Shown here one piece after another: positions 30,280 through 43,326 of a stretch of DNA of 64,000 nucleotides. The stretch lies in assembly GCA_027924585.1 (NCBI GenBank), contig BSBM01000994.1, forward strand, positions 10,423,001 to 10,487,000, written 5' to 3'. Under the pieces are notes generated by a model. That model searched no databases, was not told the DNA's origin, and saw nothing but the letters and a program-made list of their open reading frames with translations. Position 1 is the first letter of the stretch. Each line of letters starts with the position of its first letter. The translations under genes were made by a program, and so were the position numbers. Source of the stretch: Larix kaempferi (Eukaryota > Streptophyta > Pinopsida > Pinales > Pinaceae).

Positions 30280-32418
30280 TCAAAACTCAAGCTTCCTCTT
30301 GTTCTTTCCCAACGTTGATCCTCTAGGAACATCTCTAAGATCAGTGTGCATCTCTGGATCCTGCAACGTAAATATCAATTGTTACCTTCAACTAACTATG
30401 TACTAATACATTAGCTCAACAATTAACTCAACAATTATCAACTTTTGCATGGAAAGTGCATGAAACACTTGGCCACTGAAGGACATCTCACCTCAACTGA
30501 CAAAGGGGATTGTGTTGCTTATGTAGCAGATTGAGCCATTGGTTGAACATCCAGGATGGTCGAACCAGGGGGGCCATGAACTGCTCCTGGTGGTGGTGGA
30601 TAAAATCACAAAATGTTGAAATAGTTAGACATAAATGAATGAACAATAGACAACACTAATAAACTATGTAAAGATAATGTTGAAATAGTTACATATCTGT
30701 GTGTGATCAATTGCCATTGCAGATGCAGCACTAACTGATGCATCAACCATTAATGCGAGGTTTTGAGTAGACAACTCGAGTTCCTGATGAAGTAAACATG
30801 CAATTCAAACATTAACAAAAATGATTTATGCACTGGATTTCAAGTTAAACAACAAATATCATCAAAGGATATACATTACCATGGTATGAGTAATCCCATG
30901 GTCGTGGGCAGCTGGAGTCTTGCTAGGAGTAGGCCGCCTCACATACACACGAACCTTGTTCACGAATGGCCTAGCAGGAGATACAAATCCAAGCAATGGT
31001 CTAGATGTCTTGGATGGTGCCTATTGCCAGCAAGTGTTCATGTAGTTAGACATGCATGATTCAACAAACAAACATGTATTTAAAAAATGACATTTTTAAT
31101 TGTTTACCTGGAGCCCAAATGTTTCCTCGGATGGTACGACCATGGGTGCTACCTCCACATTAGATTGCCCCCACAAAGGATCTGCCATATGCAAGTTTAA
31201 TAATTGTAAATATTAGACCATAGATAGCATTAGTGAACTAAAATGTAAAGTATGTGGAAATTAACAAATTAACAAGTATTAAAAAACTGAAATTTTAAAA
31301 TGTTTACCTCGGTGTGAGATATGACAGTGGGTGCTATATAAGATGGGCCTGCCAAATGGGTAGCATCATGCCCCCCTGTAGAGTCTGGAACATTTGGCTC
31401 TGGGGTGTCGCTATCGGCATAAAGCATCAATTGCAAGTTCACAAAATTAATATACTAGCTCAAACTATATATATGTGTACAAAGACAAAAATAAATGAAG
31501 AATTTATTACAATTAACCATCTACATACCTCATTAAAAAACCCACTGAAGGCAACATCTGAGGCAAGACCATAGCAGGGATGACCACATGATGTGCACTC
31601 GTGAGGCTCAATACTAGGCCGGGGATGTCTCGATGGTCCTGCACTAGTGGATGGTCCTACACTAGACGATGGTCCTGCATGGTGACGACTTGGTGTATGT
31701 ACCACACCAGGGAGAAATGTCCCTTCCTCACCCATATGCTAAACCATAGTGCCATGGCGAACAACCACCCGTGCCAAACTCAAAAATTCATCACGTGTCT
31801 GTAGAATAACATGATGTGTAGGTGGGACATCTGGCCCAGAAAACTGCCTACGAGGTGCAAGGATAGGGAAATCCTAGTCTCGAAGCCTCACATTGGGTTG
31901 GTTTTGGGGCATCCCACCACCGATCCCCTAAAACTGCAAGATGTCAAAATAGTTTATGTGCTTATGTAACACGAACTCTGCGTACATCTTTCAAAGGAAA
32001 TACAAGGGAATTTCCTTGTTGTTATGTGGTGGCATATAAAAAACCATATACCATCTATCCATCTAGTTATCAGCAAATGGTTGAAATGTGCACCACTCAA
32101 TGGAGATATGAGATTTGTTTGCATTTGGGATTTCCTCTGTCTGAGGGTCCCTAAACAATGCAAATATGAGCTCTTTGGATCTTTTCAACTTTTTTATTGC
32201 ATTGCAGTCTAGCCCATCAACATATTGTTGTATTTTTCTTTCTCTATATGATGTAATATCATATAGTACATTGATAGACTCCGAAATGGTGTCAACAATT
32301 GCATCCAAGGTTCATGAAAGCGAGCGGCAAATCCTGTCACCACCACTAAAAGCTGCACTAATGCCCCTCAAGCGGGCAAGATCAATCAGTATCCCAGCAT
32401 TTGCGTCCATAGCCGCAA
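30280..32418 (-). pseudogene. Seven-exon accessory gene of the DNA transposon (decayed)
   Basis: Exons on the minus strand: 32418-31529, 31410-31308, 31181-31108, 31020-30880, 30783-30693, 30586-30492 and 30360-30280. Every junction has GT donor and AG acceptor, and the reading phase carries through all six introns, which chance would not give. A good ATG is at 32410 (MDANAGILIDLARL). The first large exon contains TISESINVLYDIT, KLKRSKELIFALFRDP and DRWYMVFYMPPHNNKE. A Ser/Pro-rich part (PSSSVGPSTSAGPSRHPRPS) and CTSCGHPC follow. The last exon ends GKNKRKLEF. About 490 codons. It is broken by nonsense codons, several TAG (e.g. 31928-31930, 31874-31876, 31739-31741) and several TGA. Function unknown; its position opposite the transposase-like gene suggests a DNA-binding or accessory protein. 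A possible earlier exon is at 33367-33284, but its phase does not fit directly. Confidence 0.6.
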
Positions 32419-32424
32419 CTGCAA

Positions 32425-33450
32425 TAAAAACATCAATATGAAAATCATTAGAAACATATACATGGTATATAATGACGTCTCTTCAAAATTGAAAATGTAT
32501 TAAATCAAACTCAAGTAAGCAATTTAATGGCATTCACTTACATACATTTAAAACTTAAAATTAAACATTTAACAATAACAACAATGTCAACTTCTCAAAA
32601 CAGAGACAATTTCTCTCTGCAAAATTGATCTCTACATTGTATGGCAAGTTCAGAAAATTAAATAAAAAACATAGTGATTTTCTATATGAAGTCTTTGAGT
32701 TGAATCGATGGTCCCTGAGCGTTGAGTAGATTGATCGAGGGTGTGGATAGGGCAGGCCTGAGAGGCACTTTGTTAATGTGTTTTGGCATTTAGTCAAGGG
32801 TGCTTAACTAAGAGGCAATGTATAGCTACATATGCTTGTGATGAAATTTTGATTATGTTTATGGACAAATGATTGTGATGAAATTTTGAGAAACCAAGTT
32901 ACTAATTTTTTATGCATTTTTTCTATTCACACTTGTGCATGCATTTCATCTTGTTATGGCCATTTCCAAGGAAAATTATTTAATTAGTATCATAGGAAAT
33001 GGGCTTTGAGGGTTGGAAATTTGGGTTTCATGTGGATGGATACATTGTAGAAATGGAGGAGTTCTATTTTTTTCAATTTTTGGTTGGATAGGAATTTTTG
33101 AGTTTTTGAAAAGAGATTCATTTTAATTATTCACTCATCTTGGTTGAGGGAGATGTCAATTTAATTAGAGATTGGATTATTCCCAATTTTATAAATATTA
33201 CAAAATTAGGTTGTTTTAAACTATAAAAAAATGGTAATTTAGGTTAAGAAATGACAAAAAAATGGTATGGGTGAATTAATTACCTGATTAGAGGACAATC
33301 CACCGATGAATTTTCCTTCCCTCCAACTAAATCGAGCTCCACCGATACTCCAGCGCACACAAACCATCCTTGTCCAACCTTGAATTTGCGTTTCTGATGC
33401 ATGAAGAGCACCGCGGGTGGTTGGGGGTGTGTTTTTAAATTGATTTTAGA
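32425..33450. other. Upstream region or first intron of the minus-strand gene
   Basis: AT-rich sequence without long frames. A polypyrimidine-AG acceptor (minus-strand TTTTTATTGCAG) ends it at 32419. At 33284-33367 a 28-codon frame starting MVCVRWSIGG ends in a CAG/GTAATT donor and could be a 5' exon. Nothing else supported. Confidence 0.35.
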
Positions 33451-33454
33451 TTTA

Positions 33455-33530
33455 CATAACGCGTACGTGTTTTGTAACTACATAACGCGTATGCGTTTTG
33501 TAGTTCTATAACGTGTACGCGTTGTGGTTA
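33455..33530 (+). repeat. Subterminal 26-bp repeats, right end
   Basis: Units start at 33455, 33481 and 33507: CATAACGCGTACGTGTTTTG, CATAACGCGTATGCGTTTTG and TATAACGTGTACGCGTTGTG. The core is a near-palindrome of ACGCGTACGCGT. They match the left-end units at 2736-2815 in the same orientation and with the same spacing. About 45 bp further out lies the GGTTTTACCATACC proposed as the right terminus. Confidence 0.6.
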
Positions 33531-33590
33531 CCTATCCTACATGTCTAGTGACATGTTAGGCTCAGGTTTTACCATACCAAGTGCTAAGTA

Positions 33591-36500
33591 TCAGAAATGC
33601 GTTATGTTTTTATGTATAAGAAACGAGTTTTGAAAAACTAGGATTGCATCTAAAGTGACCCTCATCTTCTTACACAAACCTAGATATTTTTTATCTTCCA
33701 AATTAGGGTTAATGACTACCTTAAAGTATCTTAGTTTTCTCTTAATCGCTAAATTTTTCTCGCACCACAATTTCTCTTTAAACATAAGGTAATAATATTT
33801 TTGACATTATCGATATTCTATAAAGTGTCATTATTAATGCCCCAATGGTCTAACCGAGCTACTGTATCTTTACACCAACTCCGCTTGAGGCATAGTTGGT
33901 TTTGACTAGAATTTCAAGCAATTTTAGGAAGTCTGTCGTTTCCCATGCTATTTATCTTGTGATTGCACATCAGGTACCTAGTCATAGCCATGCTCTTGAT
34001 GGGGGAAAGACCCGCTTCTATCAGGAGAATAGGATAAGGCGTATTGCTTTTAATTTTGAGGTTATAAGTTATAAACCACTTATGGATTTGCTTGAAATAT
34101 TTCTCCAAGATTCTCTAGAAATGTTGCATCCCCATACTTCACAACCGTATAAGATAAAAGGGATGACAAGAGTTTCAAGGAGGAACATTTTTTTATCCAA
34201 CATGATGAGCTTGGATGATTTCCAATTATTTTCAAGACCAAAATAAGCTTTCCATCCTCCATTAATCATTTTCTCAATGCTATGGTTCCAATTGAGCCTG
34301 TGATGAATATCAATTCCAAGATATTTGTAAGAAGTCACTTCCTCGAGTTTACTATTATCATAAATAAAATTTGCGTAGGTGTCTCTCTTAGATTTTATAA
34401 TCATAACTTTTGTCTTGTCGGTGTTCAGTCATACCTATATTAGAGAAGAAATATTTGATAATTCTTAATTGTTTATTGAGATCAAAGGGACACCTTGCCA
34501 TAAGAACAATATCATAAGAATAAAGAAGGAGGATGATAACTATTCTAGCTAAGATCATGCCGACAAAACTTGATTCTTCTAAACATCTTTCTAGTTTACC
34601 GATGTAAATTCCAAAAAGGGTAGGGGAGAGGGGGAAACCTTGCTTAACTCCAATATTGCAGTTTATATCTGTTGACCAAGCCTCATTATTATTAAATTTG
34701 AATATGAACTTTTCGTATAACCTTATGCCGGAAACTCTCAACTGAAAAGGAACATTAAGCTCCTCTAGCCTATTTCATAGGTTATTTCTAGGCACTGAAT
34801 AAAAATCTTTCCTAAAGTCTACAAAGCAACAAAAACGGTCAAAATTATTATTACGAAATTCCTCTGCAATGATCCTAAGCATAATGAGGTGTTATGTGGT
34901 TGACATATTCCTTCTAAAACATTTTTGGCATTTAGCCTGCTTACCTTCCATTTCTATCCATTCGTTGATCTTCCTTTCTAAGATAATACCATATAAATTG
35001 GCTAGGAGAGGGCTAATCATAATGGTCCAATAATTAGAGGGGTTATTTTTATAGCTACTTTTGAAAATATGAATAATGAGGCTCTGATTCCAAGGTGTAG
35101 GGAACCCTTGATTGATCGCTAGATTAAAGAGTTTGTGGATGTGTGGGATGAGGACATGCCCCCCAATTTTTAAGATTTCTACTTGGTATCCTTCAATGTC
35201 TTTGGATTTTTCATTTACTAAGCACTTAACCCTGAAATCTATGTATTCTAACGAGAAAAATTCTTTCGTTGTAAGAAGGGTTTGAATGTTATCTCTGATA
35301 TACGAGGATTCATAAAGCTTTTTAAGATAGGAATTCCAATATTTTAAAGCGATCAAATAATCTTCTTTTGTTTTGCGAGTTAGAATTTCCATCCAAAATT
35401 TCTTAGGAGCCACCATGGAGAAGTGTAAGGCATTTTCCTATCATTTACTAAGACAGTGCATTTTTTTCTTTTAATTTGGGTTTTGTAGTGATTTAACTTG
35501 TCCATTTTTATCGATTCTGTAGTAACCTGCTTAATTTATGTTCTCGCATTCTTACACTCTTGACCATACCAAGGGTTGGTTCTACTATCTCTCTTATTAA
35601 CCGAGACTTCAATAGAGAACTTCCTAATGGACGATGAGAGGGCTGTAGTAAAATTATGGTAGATATTTTCTATATTCTTCATACTAGATAAAGGAAACAA
35701 ATCATTTTTTAAATCATGGAGAAACAGATCGGTTTTATTTTTATTGAAGATCAGGTGCTTTTGGAAATGATATTTTTCCTCTTTGGGATCGCTATGCATG
35801 GCGATATTGAGAGTTATAATTAAAGTTCTATGATCAGAGTCATGCTCATGGTTGTTTAAGATGTCAAAATCTATTAACTTGTTGCATAAAGGGATATTAG
35901 AAAAAGCATAATCTACCTCACTACTAGCAAGCACATGAATACAAGTCATCTGGCTAGAATTTGGCCATTTTGTTACTCCTTTGCAAATGATAAGATCTTG
36001 AGTACTAAAAACATTGATCACCTTAGAACCGAATAAATTTTGACGTAGATCTTCAAAACTTCTTTTGTACCTATTAGCTAGCTGAAGGTCTTCGTCTAAC
36101 CAAAGAGGATTGGGATCGGAATAATTTCTTAAAATAATAGCTTGGTTACTCGAAGTTCGGCCATTGAATTCACCCATTAAAAGGATATTTCCTTCCTTCC
36201 TTAAACTAGAAATATTATGTTCTAAACCATTATAAGGACAATTTTTATCTAAATTGTTTGTTTTATAGAATTTGGAATTAATAGGGTCAAAATAACAAAT
36301 GCTATGTAGGTTTTTTTTTCCATTAATGTGTGATATCTATCAAAATAAATTGGTTGTAAGGGTATTTCTTATAAATCCTAACATGAGGGAACATGTTCTT
36401 CCTAATGTAACAGGATATACCCCCAATGCCTCTATGACATGAACTTTTATTCCTTATTGACCAAATGACATCTCCATTTATATCAGGGACCTTGGATTCC

Positions 36501-36660
36501 TCGTGCTCCCAAGTTTTAACTAATAATATAATATCAATTTCACTCAGGATCCAACTTAACTTGGGGTCTTTTCTCCATGGAAAGCCTCGACAGTTCCAGG
36601 AGAGGATCCAGAGTGTGTCAAATTCCTATTTATTACTATTTTGGTTTCTATCTTGAATAA
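33591..36660 (-). pseudogene. LINE ORF2: endonuclease and reverse transcriptase
   Basis: Read on the minus strand from 36660. The endonuclease begins LSWNCRGFPW, continues with LLVKTWEHEE (family Glu replaced by Lys), GEFNGRTSS (usual Asp replaced by Glu) at 36175, and HDSDHRTL near 35830. RT spans 35416-33900 with VEILKIGG, TIMISPLLANLYGIILERKI, GVKQGFPLSPTLFGIYI and LLLYSYDIVLM, where the catalytic YADD box is damaged. KYLGIDIHHRLNWN and LVIPFILYGCEVWG follow. Stops and frameshifts divide it into at least five pieces, so it is inactive. It is cut at the low-coordinate end by the DNA transposon edge near 33590, so the 3' tail is not seen. An APE-type non-LTR element; the clade cannot be assigned by eye. 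Confidence 0.85.
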
Positions 36661-36724
36661 CAGCTTACATGTTTCTAATTAATGCCCATTTTCCCTCCTT
36701 CCTATCTTCTTTTACCTTTTGCAG
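36661..36724 (-). pseudogene. LINE ORF1 C-terminal end, separated by an insertion
   Basis: Minus-strand LQKVKEDRKEGKWALIRNM directly follows the end of the LTR element at 36725 and ends before the ORF2 endonuclease. It is the natural continuation of ELRKEVH at 46737-46757, 10 kb away, so the two halves were once adjacent. Confidence 0.7.
36720..36724. repeat. Target-site duplication of the 10-kb LTR element, left (TGCAG)
   Basis: TGCAG at 36720-36724 against TGAAC at 46737-46741 after the other LTR: three of five bases match. The LINE reading frame is restored if they are taken as a diverged duplication, consistent with an old insertion. Confidence 0.5.
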
Positions 36725-39448
36725 TGTAACATACCTACCATTGATGACTGAGTATATTAGTAAAATTAAAAACGTTTTCACAAACACTACTTAATTTTAT
36801 AAATTATATTCACAACACACTTATGTGATCAACTATTTCTCTTTTCTTATTCATTTAAGGTCTTGATCAAACACTTTTCAACAACGTAATTTATATGAAT
36901 CAATCCATTTATTTAACATATTAACTTGTATTCGAAGTAGTGCCTTCATTACCTTGAACCATTCCCTGAAATTCTTACCCATGAATAATAACATAAATAT
37001 GCCACAAATAAACATAAAATACCTTTCACGATCAATATGGAACAATAATGAATTATACATTTATCAACATAGATGACAAGGCTATCATAAGTATCCAAGG
37101 GAATTAACACACATGCAAGGCACATAAAAGAGAGACCAAAATACCGTGGTTCACCCAATCTAGGGCTACGTCAACAAAATGTCGCATCATATATTATTTC
37201 TTTAAATAGAGATTTACATCCTGCGACTCAATAGTCGCACTTATCACATCTAAAATACTCTCTCGTAGAGGTCATTTCCAGAATGTTCAACACTAAAATC
37301 ATAACTATGATAATTATCTATAATGACTCAACAGAGTTCTCTCCAGGTACTTAATGCTAACATCGACCGATTACAGAGATCAGATTGTAAATAAAGCAAA
37401 AATATTAGAACAATAAAAGCACAATCTTTGTTCCTACAAAGATATCGCCAGAATTGGGCGCTACTCTCATCTTACAAATTTCAATATCTAAAATAATTAC
37501 AGAGTTTAATTTGGAGATACACAATCTCAGAATTTGGATCAATAACTTAAAATACATACCAAGTTTTATTAGGAGATTCTCGATCTCAGCACTCGGATCA
37601 ACAACTTAAAATACATACTGAGTTTAACTAGGAGATTCTTGATCTCATTACAACAACAATAATATAATTAGGGAACAAACTATACCAAGGATACCTGATA
37701 AATATATATAAATGATAAATACTTTAAACACTATACATGAAATCAGGGTCTCCTATCGCTATGCAACCATTCAACAATGAATACATTCAACATATAATAG
37801 CATATATATTATCATACTAGAGTCTTTCACTCGTATCGCTGCGCAGATCTAAAGATAGAAACATGAATATATACATATATCAATTGCAAACCAAAAAATA
37901 TATATATGTACCATCAAACAGGTATAGGACTCCCAAATTTGGGTCATCCGTTCTAACAATCAATAGACATTAATATATGTATTTTACGCACAGACGAATT
38001 CCACCTGGGAATCCCCACACTAACCCTATAAAGCGTAAATAAACATATTCATATACCAATCACAAGCATGTAACAGAGATAACCGGATCGGTAGTGTATC
38101 AAAAGGAAACAATTCGACAGGGATCACGCTGCAGGGTTGTCTCGTCCATATGATTCTGGTAGATAAAATCCAGACATTCATGATATGCTAGTTATAATCC
38201 AGGATTTCATGCAGATATCAAAATAATATGGTAAATACAAGCGATTTCAAATAACTAGAAACAAATCTCAGTCCAGGCATTTATTTTCGAAGGATGGACG
38301 TCACTTTCCTCATTCACAAGCAACCAACAACAAATATACACATAGATATTCATTCTCAAAGGATATGGATTGCCTTCCCTCATTCACAAGCAGCCAACAA
38401 TAAAATACAATACAGAAATTCATTCTCAAGGACAAGGATCACACTGCAGGGCAACTTCCATGCTTTACATGAGAACGACCTTAAATATGAAAATACATTC
38501 ATGAGGAAAAGATATGTATGGAACGCACATCATAAACATTATACCACATGCAATAACTAGATGTTATTCAATACATATCATAAAACATTACCACAACAAT
38601 ATACCAAACCTTATCCAAGTAGGTCATAACTAGTTTTACCACACGCAATAACCAAATGTTATTTAATACAGATCACAAACATTACCATAGCGGTAAACCA
38701 AACGTACCGATTTATGGATCGGGCCCTTTCTTGGGGCCATCCTTTCCTTCCATGATAGCTGTTCTAAAACAAATAAGAATCAGATATCATGGGATTCCAG
38801 CTCTTATGAAGAGTTTTCCTATCCCTATGTAGAGGAGGAAGAAAAGTAACCACAGGAAAATCCAAGCCAACGTTCTTTTTAGTTTTCTCCCCCTTTTACA
38901 CTCTGAGATTACCTATTTATACATATGCATAAATCTCCAAATTTGTAATTATCTACCAGGAAAATTTACAACTGGTAGCCTTAGAAGACACGGTGTTCCA
39001 CTAAGTTCACAAGTGGCAGTTTAACACTTGCGATCCTTTTCTAGGAGATAGATTTCCTATCCTCATGCTGTACAACCACCATATTTCTTTTAAAATATTA
39101 ATTTATTTTCTTCTCCCGTAGAATAGGGAGTGTGCCATCTTAAGCTGGAAAAGGTTTAACAAGTTATAACATATGTTTTCCTTGTACTTGTATTTGCATA
39201 TATATATTTAAAAAGGATAATCAATTTTAATTAGGTACCAATACTTTTGTCCTATATAACTTTTTAAAATTTTATACTCTAATATATATATCTCCATATA
39301 TGCAATACATTGATTTCCACGCTCCAAATTTCTACACATAACTAATAATATTATTGATAATATTATTCTAATAGCACTCTTTAGTTTCCTTTCTATCATA
39401 TAACATCTACACTCTTTCTATAGATATACATATATATAAATACATACA

Positions 39449-39482
<34 letters not shown>

Positions 39483-39509
39483 TTTGATAATTTGATTTAG
39501 TACTTTTCG

Positions 39510-39541
<32 letters not shown>

Positions 39542-40085
39542 AATGATAAGATCTGTCTTTCTCCACTTGAAATTTCTGATGACCAAATCTCTTAAGTTCT
39601 TTGCGTAAGAATCTCTTTAAAGTATTACTCTTCGACACACTTTGTCATAACTAGAGTGGTCATACTCATTTCTAGGGTATTTACTTAGTCCTACCTAGGA
39701 TTTATCAATAATATTCACATGGGTTGATTAAACGCTTGCAATAATTTATTCTTTGGCTTTAGTTTAGGATGACACCTTAACCTTTTGAAGTCAATTAAAC
39801 TGTTTATTTTATCCTTCAAGAGCCTATGGACACCAAGATTCGAACCGTCATAATTATACTAGGTTCTCATGGCTTCCTAGACAGTTGACTGCTTTCTCTC
39901 TACCCTAATGGATTTAGTTACTTTTTTTTGAAGTAGCGTCATGTCCTTAGTGACATTTAGGAAAATAACATAACAATACTCCCAAGTTCCACTTGTGGGG
40001 CCTTGGTTTTGATCTCCTCACCAGGTCCCTTTACATAATTACAATTACATTTAAAAATAATAGGTTATAAAGGAGGGATATTACA
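36725..40085 (-). repeat. 3' LTR of the LARD-like element (3361 bp)
   Basis: Begins TGTAACATACC and ends GGATATTACA on the plus strand. Aligns along its length with 43327-46736. No supported ORF; contains AT microsatellites near 39423-39540. Confidence 0.88.
39423..39540. repeat. AT/ATAC microsatellites
   Basis: ATACATACAT and (TA)n runs flank a 28-bp non-repeat segment (39482-39509) that is inverted relative to the other LTR. Confidence 0.85.
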
Positions 40086-40098
40086 TCCTGCCCCCCTT
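40086..40098 (-). other. Polypurine tract of the LARD-like element
   Basis: Minus-strand AAGGGGGGCAGGA lies directly before the TGTAATATCC start of the 3' LTR. It is the standard position and composition for plus-strand priming. Confidence 0.75.
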
Positions 40099-43000
40099 AA
40101 GAACAACATCGTCCTCATTGTTCATTCCTTTCTGCAATTTGGACAATTTCATCCCTTTGTCTCTTTCTCCATACTTCATCTTGGTCAATTTTATTCACCA
40201 TAATATATCAATCTCCTAATCAAAACAAGTCCACTTTCAACATACATTTATGTATCAACCTCAAGGTATTACAACCTCTTACTGTGAGTAGGCCCTTTGC
40301 ACCTACAACATTTTCTATCATCATAAAATATATATACATGCCATATTCTTGATAGATAATTTAGTATCCCTCATACATCAAGATTTGTATTTTCTTATGA
40401 AGTAAACACATTCATCATGCCATCTGACCTTAATCAAAGATATACTCAAACCTACACTTACAGTGTGTTCTTCTCGAGTACGTATGAAATTTCAATTGTT
40501 GGTTTCTTCTGCTTTTCTCAAATAATTTCTATTACTATAAGGCAGGCAGTATTCATAACATGTATGATCTTCCCAACATGAGGAAGATACCCATCATTGG
40601 ATTTCCATAGCTCTCAGGCATATCTCCTACCAGTGCTATTCAGGGTTTTCATCAACAAACCCATCAAGTGTTAGTAATCAACACATCAAGTGCTAACAGT
40701 ACACCAAGTACTACAACAAATCAAGTGATGGACTTATAAATGGATAAAAGTCTTAGACTTGCTTCCAACATCAAGCAAACTAATATCTTTTTCTCAACAC
40801 CACACAACGTCTTGTGCTTCCTTGGTGCTATAATGTTTTCCCAGGTCTTGTGCCATCGAAGTCAAATTTTTTTTTCATCATTTTGATCCCTTTCAAAGTG
40901 GATCTTGCTGTTTCATTTGACTTAAAGAAACAAACTACCATTTTCTCTTTTCCTTGCTGCTAATTATACATCTTCTTCATAGTGATTGTCCTCTTTTTAA
41001 AGGCATATCATATTATCAATCCATGATGCAATTAATTAAAAATAAATCATTTATTGAATATTCTTTTGGTTCACATACCACTGCACACTAGTAATTATAA
41101 GGTGCATATCTATCTCTCTTGACTACCTTGTCAGCATAACCCTTTTACTATGTAAAAGGTTTAACAATAATCAAATCAATTGATATGTAGTATTTGACAT
41201 TTACCTCGTCAACACCATACTCCATCCAAGGAGTCTTACCATTCTATGATCTGGTGGCTTGTTAGCAATAACTACTCTTTCTTTGAATCTAAGGTTGTTT
41301 GCATTATGCCATCCCTAGCACATAACAAGAGAATAATAATTTTAGTCATCCTTTTAAAACCAATCACGATTGAGTTCATCAACTTCTAGTTTGCATACTA
41401 TTTAGTGTTGAACCATGTCTTATAACCCTCATACTCTTTTCTTTTGCATGTACAAACGTTGCATAAAGATTCTTGATCTTATGTATGTAAAAATTGAAAT
41501 AACTTTACAAACTCAAACCATTTTCCTTTCTCGGATTTTTGTTTCATATGAGAGTTAACTTTATCTAAGTCTCTTATTAATTGTAATCAAAAGACATTAG
41601 TGATGATATTGAATATTACTCATTAGTAAAATATTATCGAAAAGTAAAATATTTTGAATTTGTTAACAGGGTGTAAAACACACTTCTATATACTACAGTG
41701 ATCAATAAGATAACATATACCTATGGTGGTTGTTACACAACATTCACTAATACCTCAAGATCATGTCATGAATAAATTAAAGTAGTATAGTCCATCTTTT
41801 AAACTTCAACTATCATGATGGTGTGTATTACGACTCAATACATCAGCTTTCAATACTCATAAGGGTACATGATTTCCTAAGGTGTTAATCACCTTTAATC
41901 ACTGTTGAACGTAATCATGGAAGGGCATATATCTGGAAACTCTAACCAAACAAAATTAGCACATAGCATTTACTAATCACTTCTTATTAACTTTGTGAGG
42001 TATAAAAGCTTATCCTCCTGATAAGTTGCAACCCTTTTCAGAAATTCCAATGGTAGTCTGATTTACCATTCTACTATTTTCAACTTTTGTCTTCACAAAT
42101 TTACAAGACGATTGTGAAAGAATTTATATACATTTATATATATCCATATATCCGTAAAGTTTATAAAAACATTTTTTTTTGAGTGTATCAAAGAATGATA
42201 ATCCAACCTCTAATTTTGGTATGCCGATATTATACATAATATGGAAGCATTATTCCTATGCTTACAGTTTTTAATCAATAACTTTTGTTAGTAAATGTAA
42301 TAGCATGTCTTATCATAATTCTCCATATCTTTAAGATGGAACATAGCATTTTCATTGATATTGACACAATCTGTTAATACTTTAGTCATAATGGTTACTG
42401 TCTCAAAACATTCATAAATAAGCACATTTCTGACGCACTTTTCCTTATTTCAAATATGAAAAGGAAATTATGGTTAACATAATGTCCTTGTCTAAAACAA
42501 TCTACTTCTATATGAGATGTTTTAAGATGGCTAACTTTTGCATACATTCTCTTTTTAATAAATCTACATCAATATTCTTTATCCTTCAGAATACACGATC
42601 TGACCAAGAGTATGATACTCTTTTAAGCGGTACATTAAAGTACAACTACTAAGTATATATAACTATACAATCTTGGTGGAGTTTATTAAACTTCTTTCCC
42701 CAAGGTATTAGATCTACTAGAACGACTATCGTTTATTTCTATTTGAGATTCTATCGTTATGTTCTTTCTGGAAATGTAAGATTACCATACTACTATCGAA
42801 TTCCTTCAATTATAATTATGCAAAGTTGACTGACGATATCAATTCTACTTTTATAACCAACTTACTTATCTGTAATGGAAAACTGATTTCATTAACTCAA
42901 AAATAACTATTCAATTTTCAACCGAATATAAATATTCATTATTTTGTCAGTCTATAATATCTCATGGTATGATGAATTTTGCAAAACATTGTCCATTCGT

Positions 43001-43306
43001 CATACACATCTTAGCTTAGATGTTAATAGAATTTAGACACCTTAATCTATCAAAATTTTACAACAATGTTTGCACTCCTAGCGGAATATACTTTGATCCT
43101 TAATTTCATTCATTAGTGTAATCATAATTCTTTAGTAATAAACATAATGGAACTTTACTTACTTGCAACTCGCAGACTACTCATCGGTTACCTCTTGCTG
43201 AATCTTTGCAAATGGATTCGTCCTGTTGTGTCTTTACCAATAGAGTCCCACCATTGGTTTATCCAACTATTTCATCATGTTGAGCCCATTTAGGCCTGAG
43301 TGTTGT
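40099..43306. other. Internal region without coding capacity
   Basis: About 3.2 kb, AT-rich on average, no frame above 60 codons with recognisable content. No gag, protease, RT or integrase motif was found on either strand. Only the stretch next to the polypurine tract looks like residual pol end. Confidence 0.7.
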
Positions 43307-43324
43307 AACCTTGATCTGGTACCA
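43307..43324 (-). other. Diverged initiator-Met primer-binding site
   Basis: Minus-strand TGGTACCAGATCAAGGTT lies two bases inside the 5' LTR. It matches most of the usual TGGTATCAGAGC-type site, with a few changes, and fixes the element's orientation. Confidence 0.65.
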
Positions 43325-43326
43325 TA

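Larger units (their letters stand above)
2597..33590. mobile_element. Putative two-gene DNA transposon, nested
   Basis: This is a composite inference. The left end (2597-2815) and right end (33455-33590) both carry a cluster of three related 26-28-bp units with a GCGTACGCG-like core, and both outer edges contain a GGTA...GTAAAACC-like sequence in inverted orientation. Between them lie a DDE-transposase-like gene on the plus strand and a spliced gene on the minus strand, pointing at each other. Subtracting the Tat retrotransposon (16.3 kb) leaves about 14.6 kb. The left flank is a gypsy pol interrupted mid-frame. The right flank is LINE sequence, so the two flanks are not two halves of one gene, and no target duplication was found. 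The ends could therefore belong to two related copies. The superfamily is not assigned. Confidence 0.5.
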
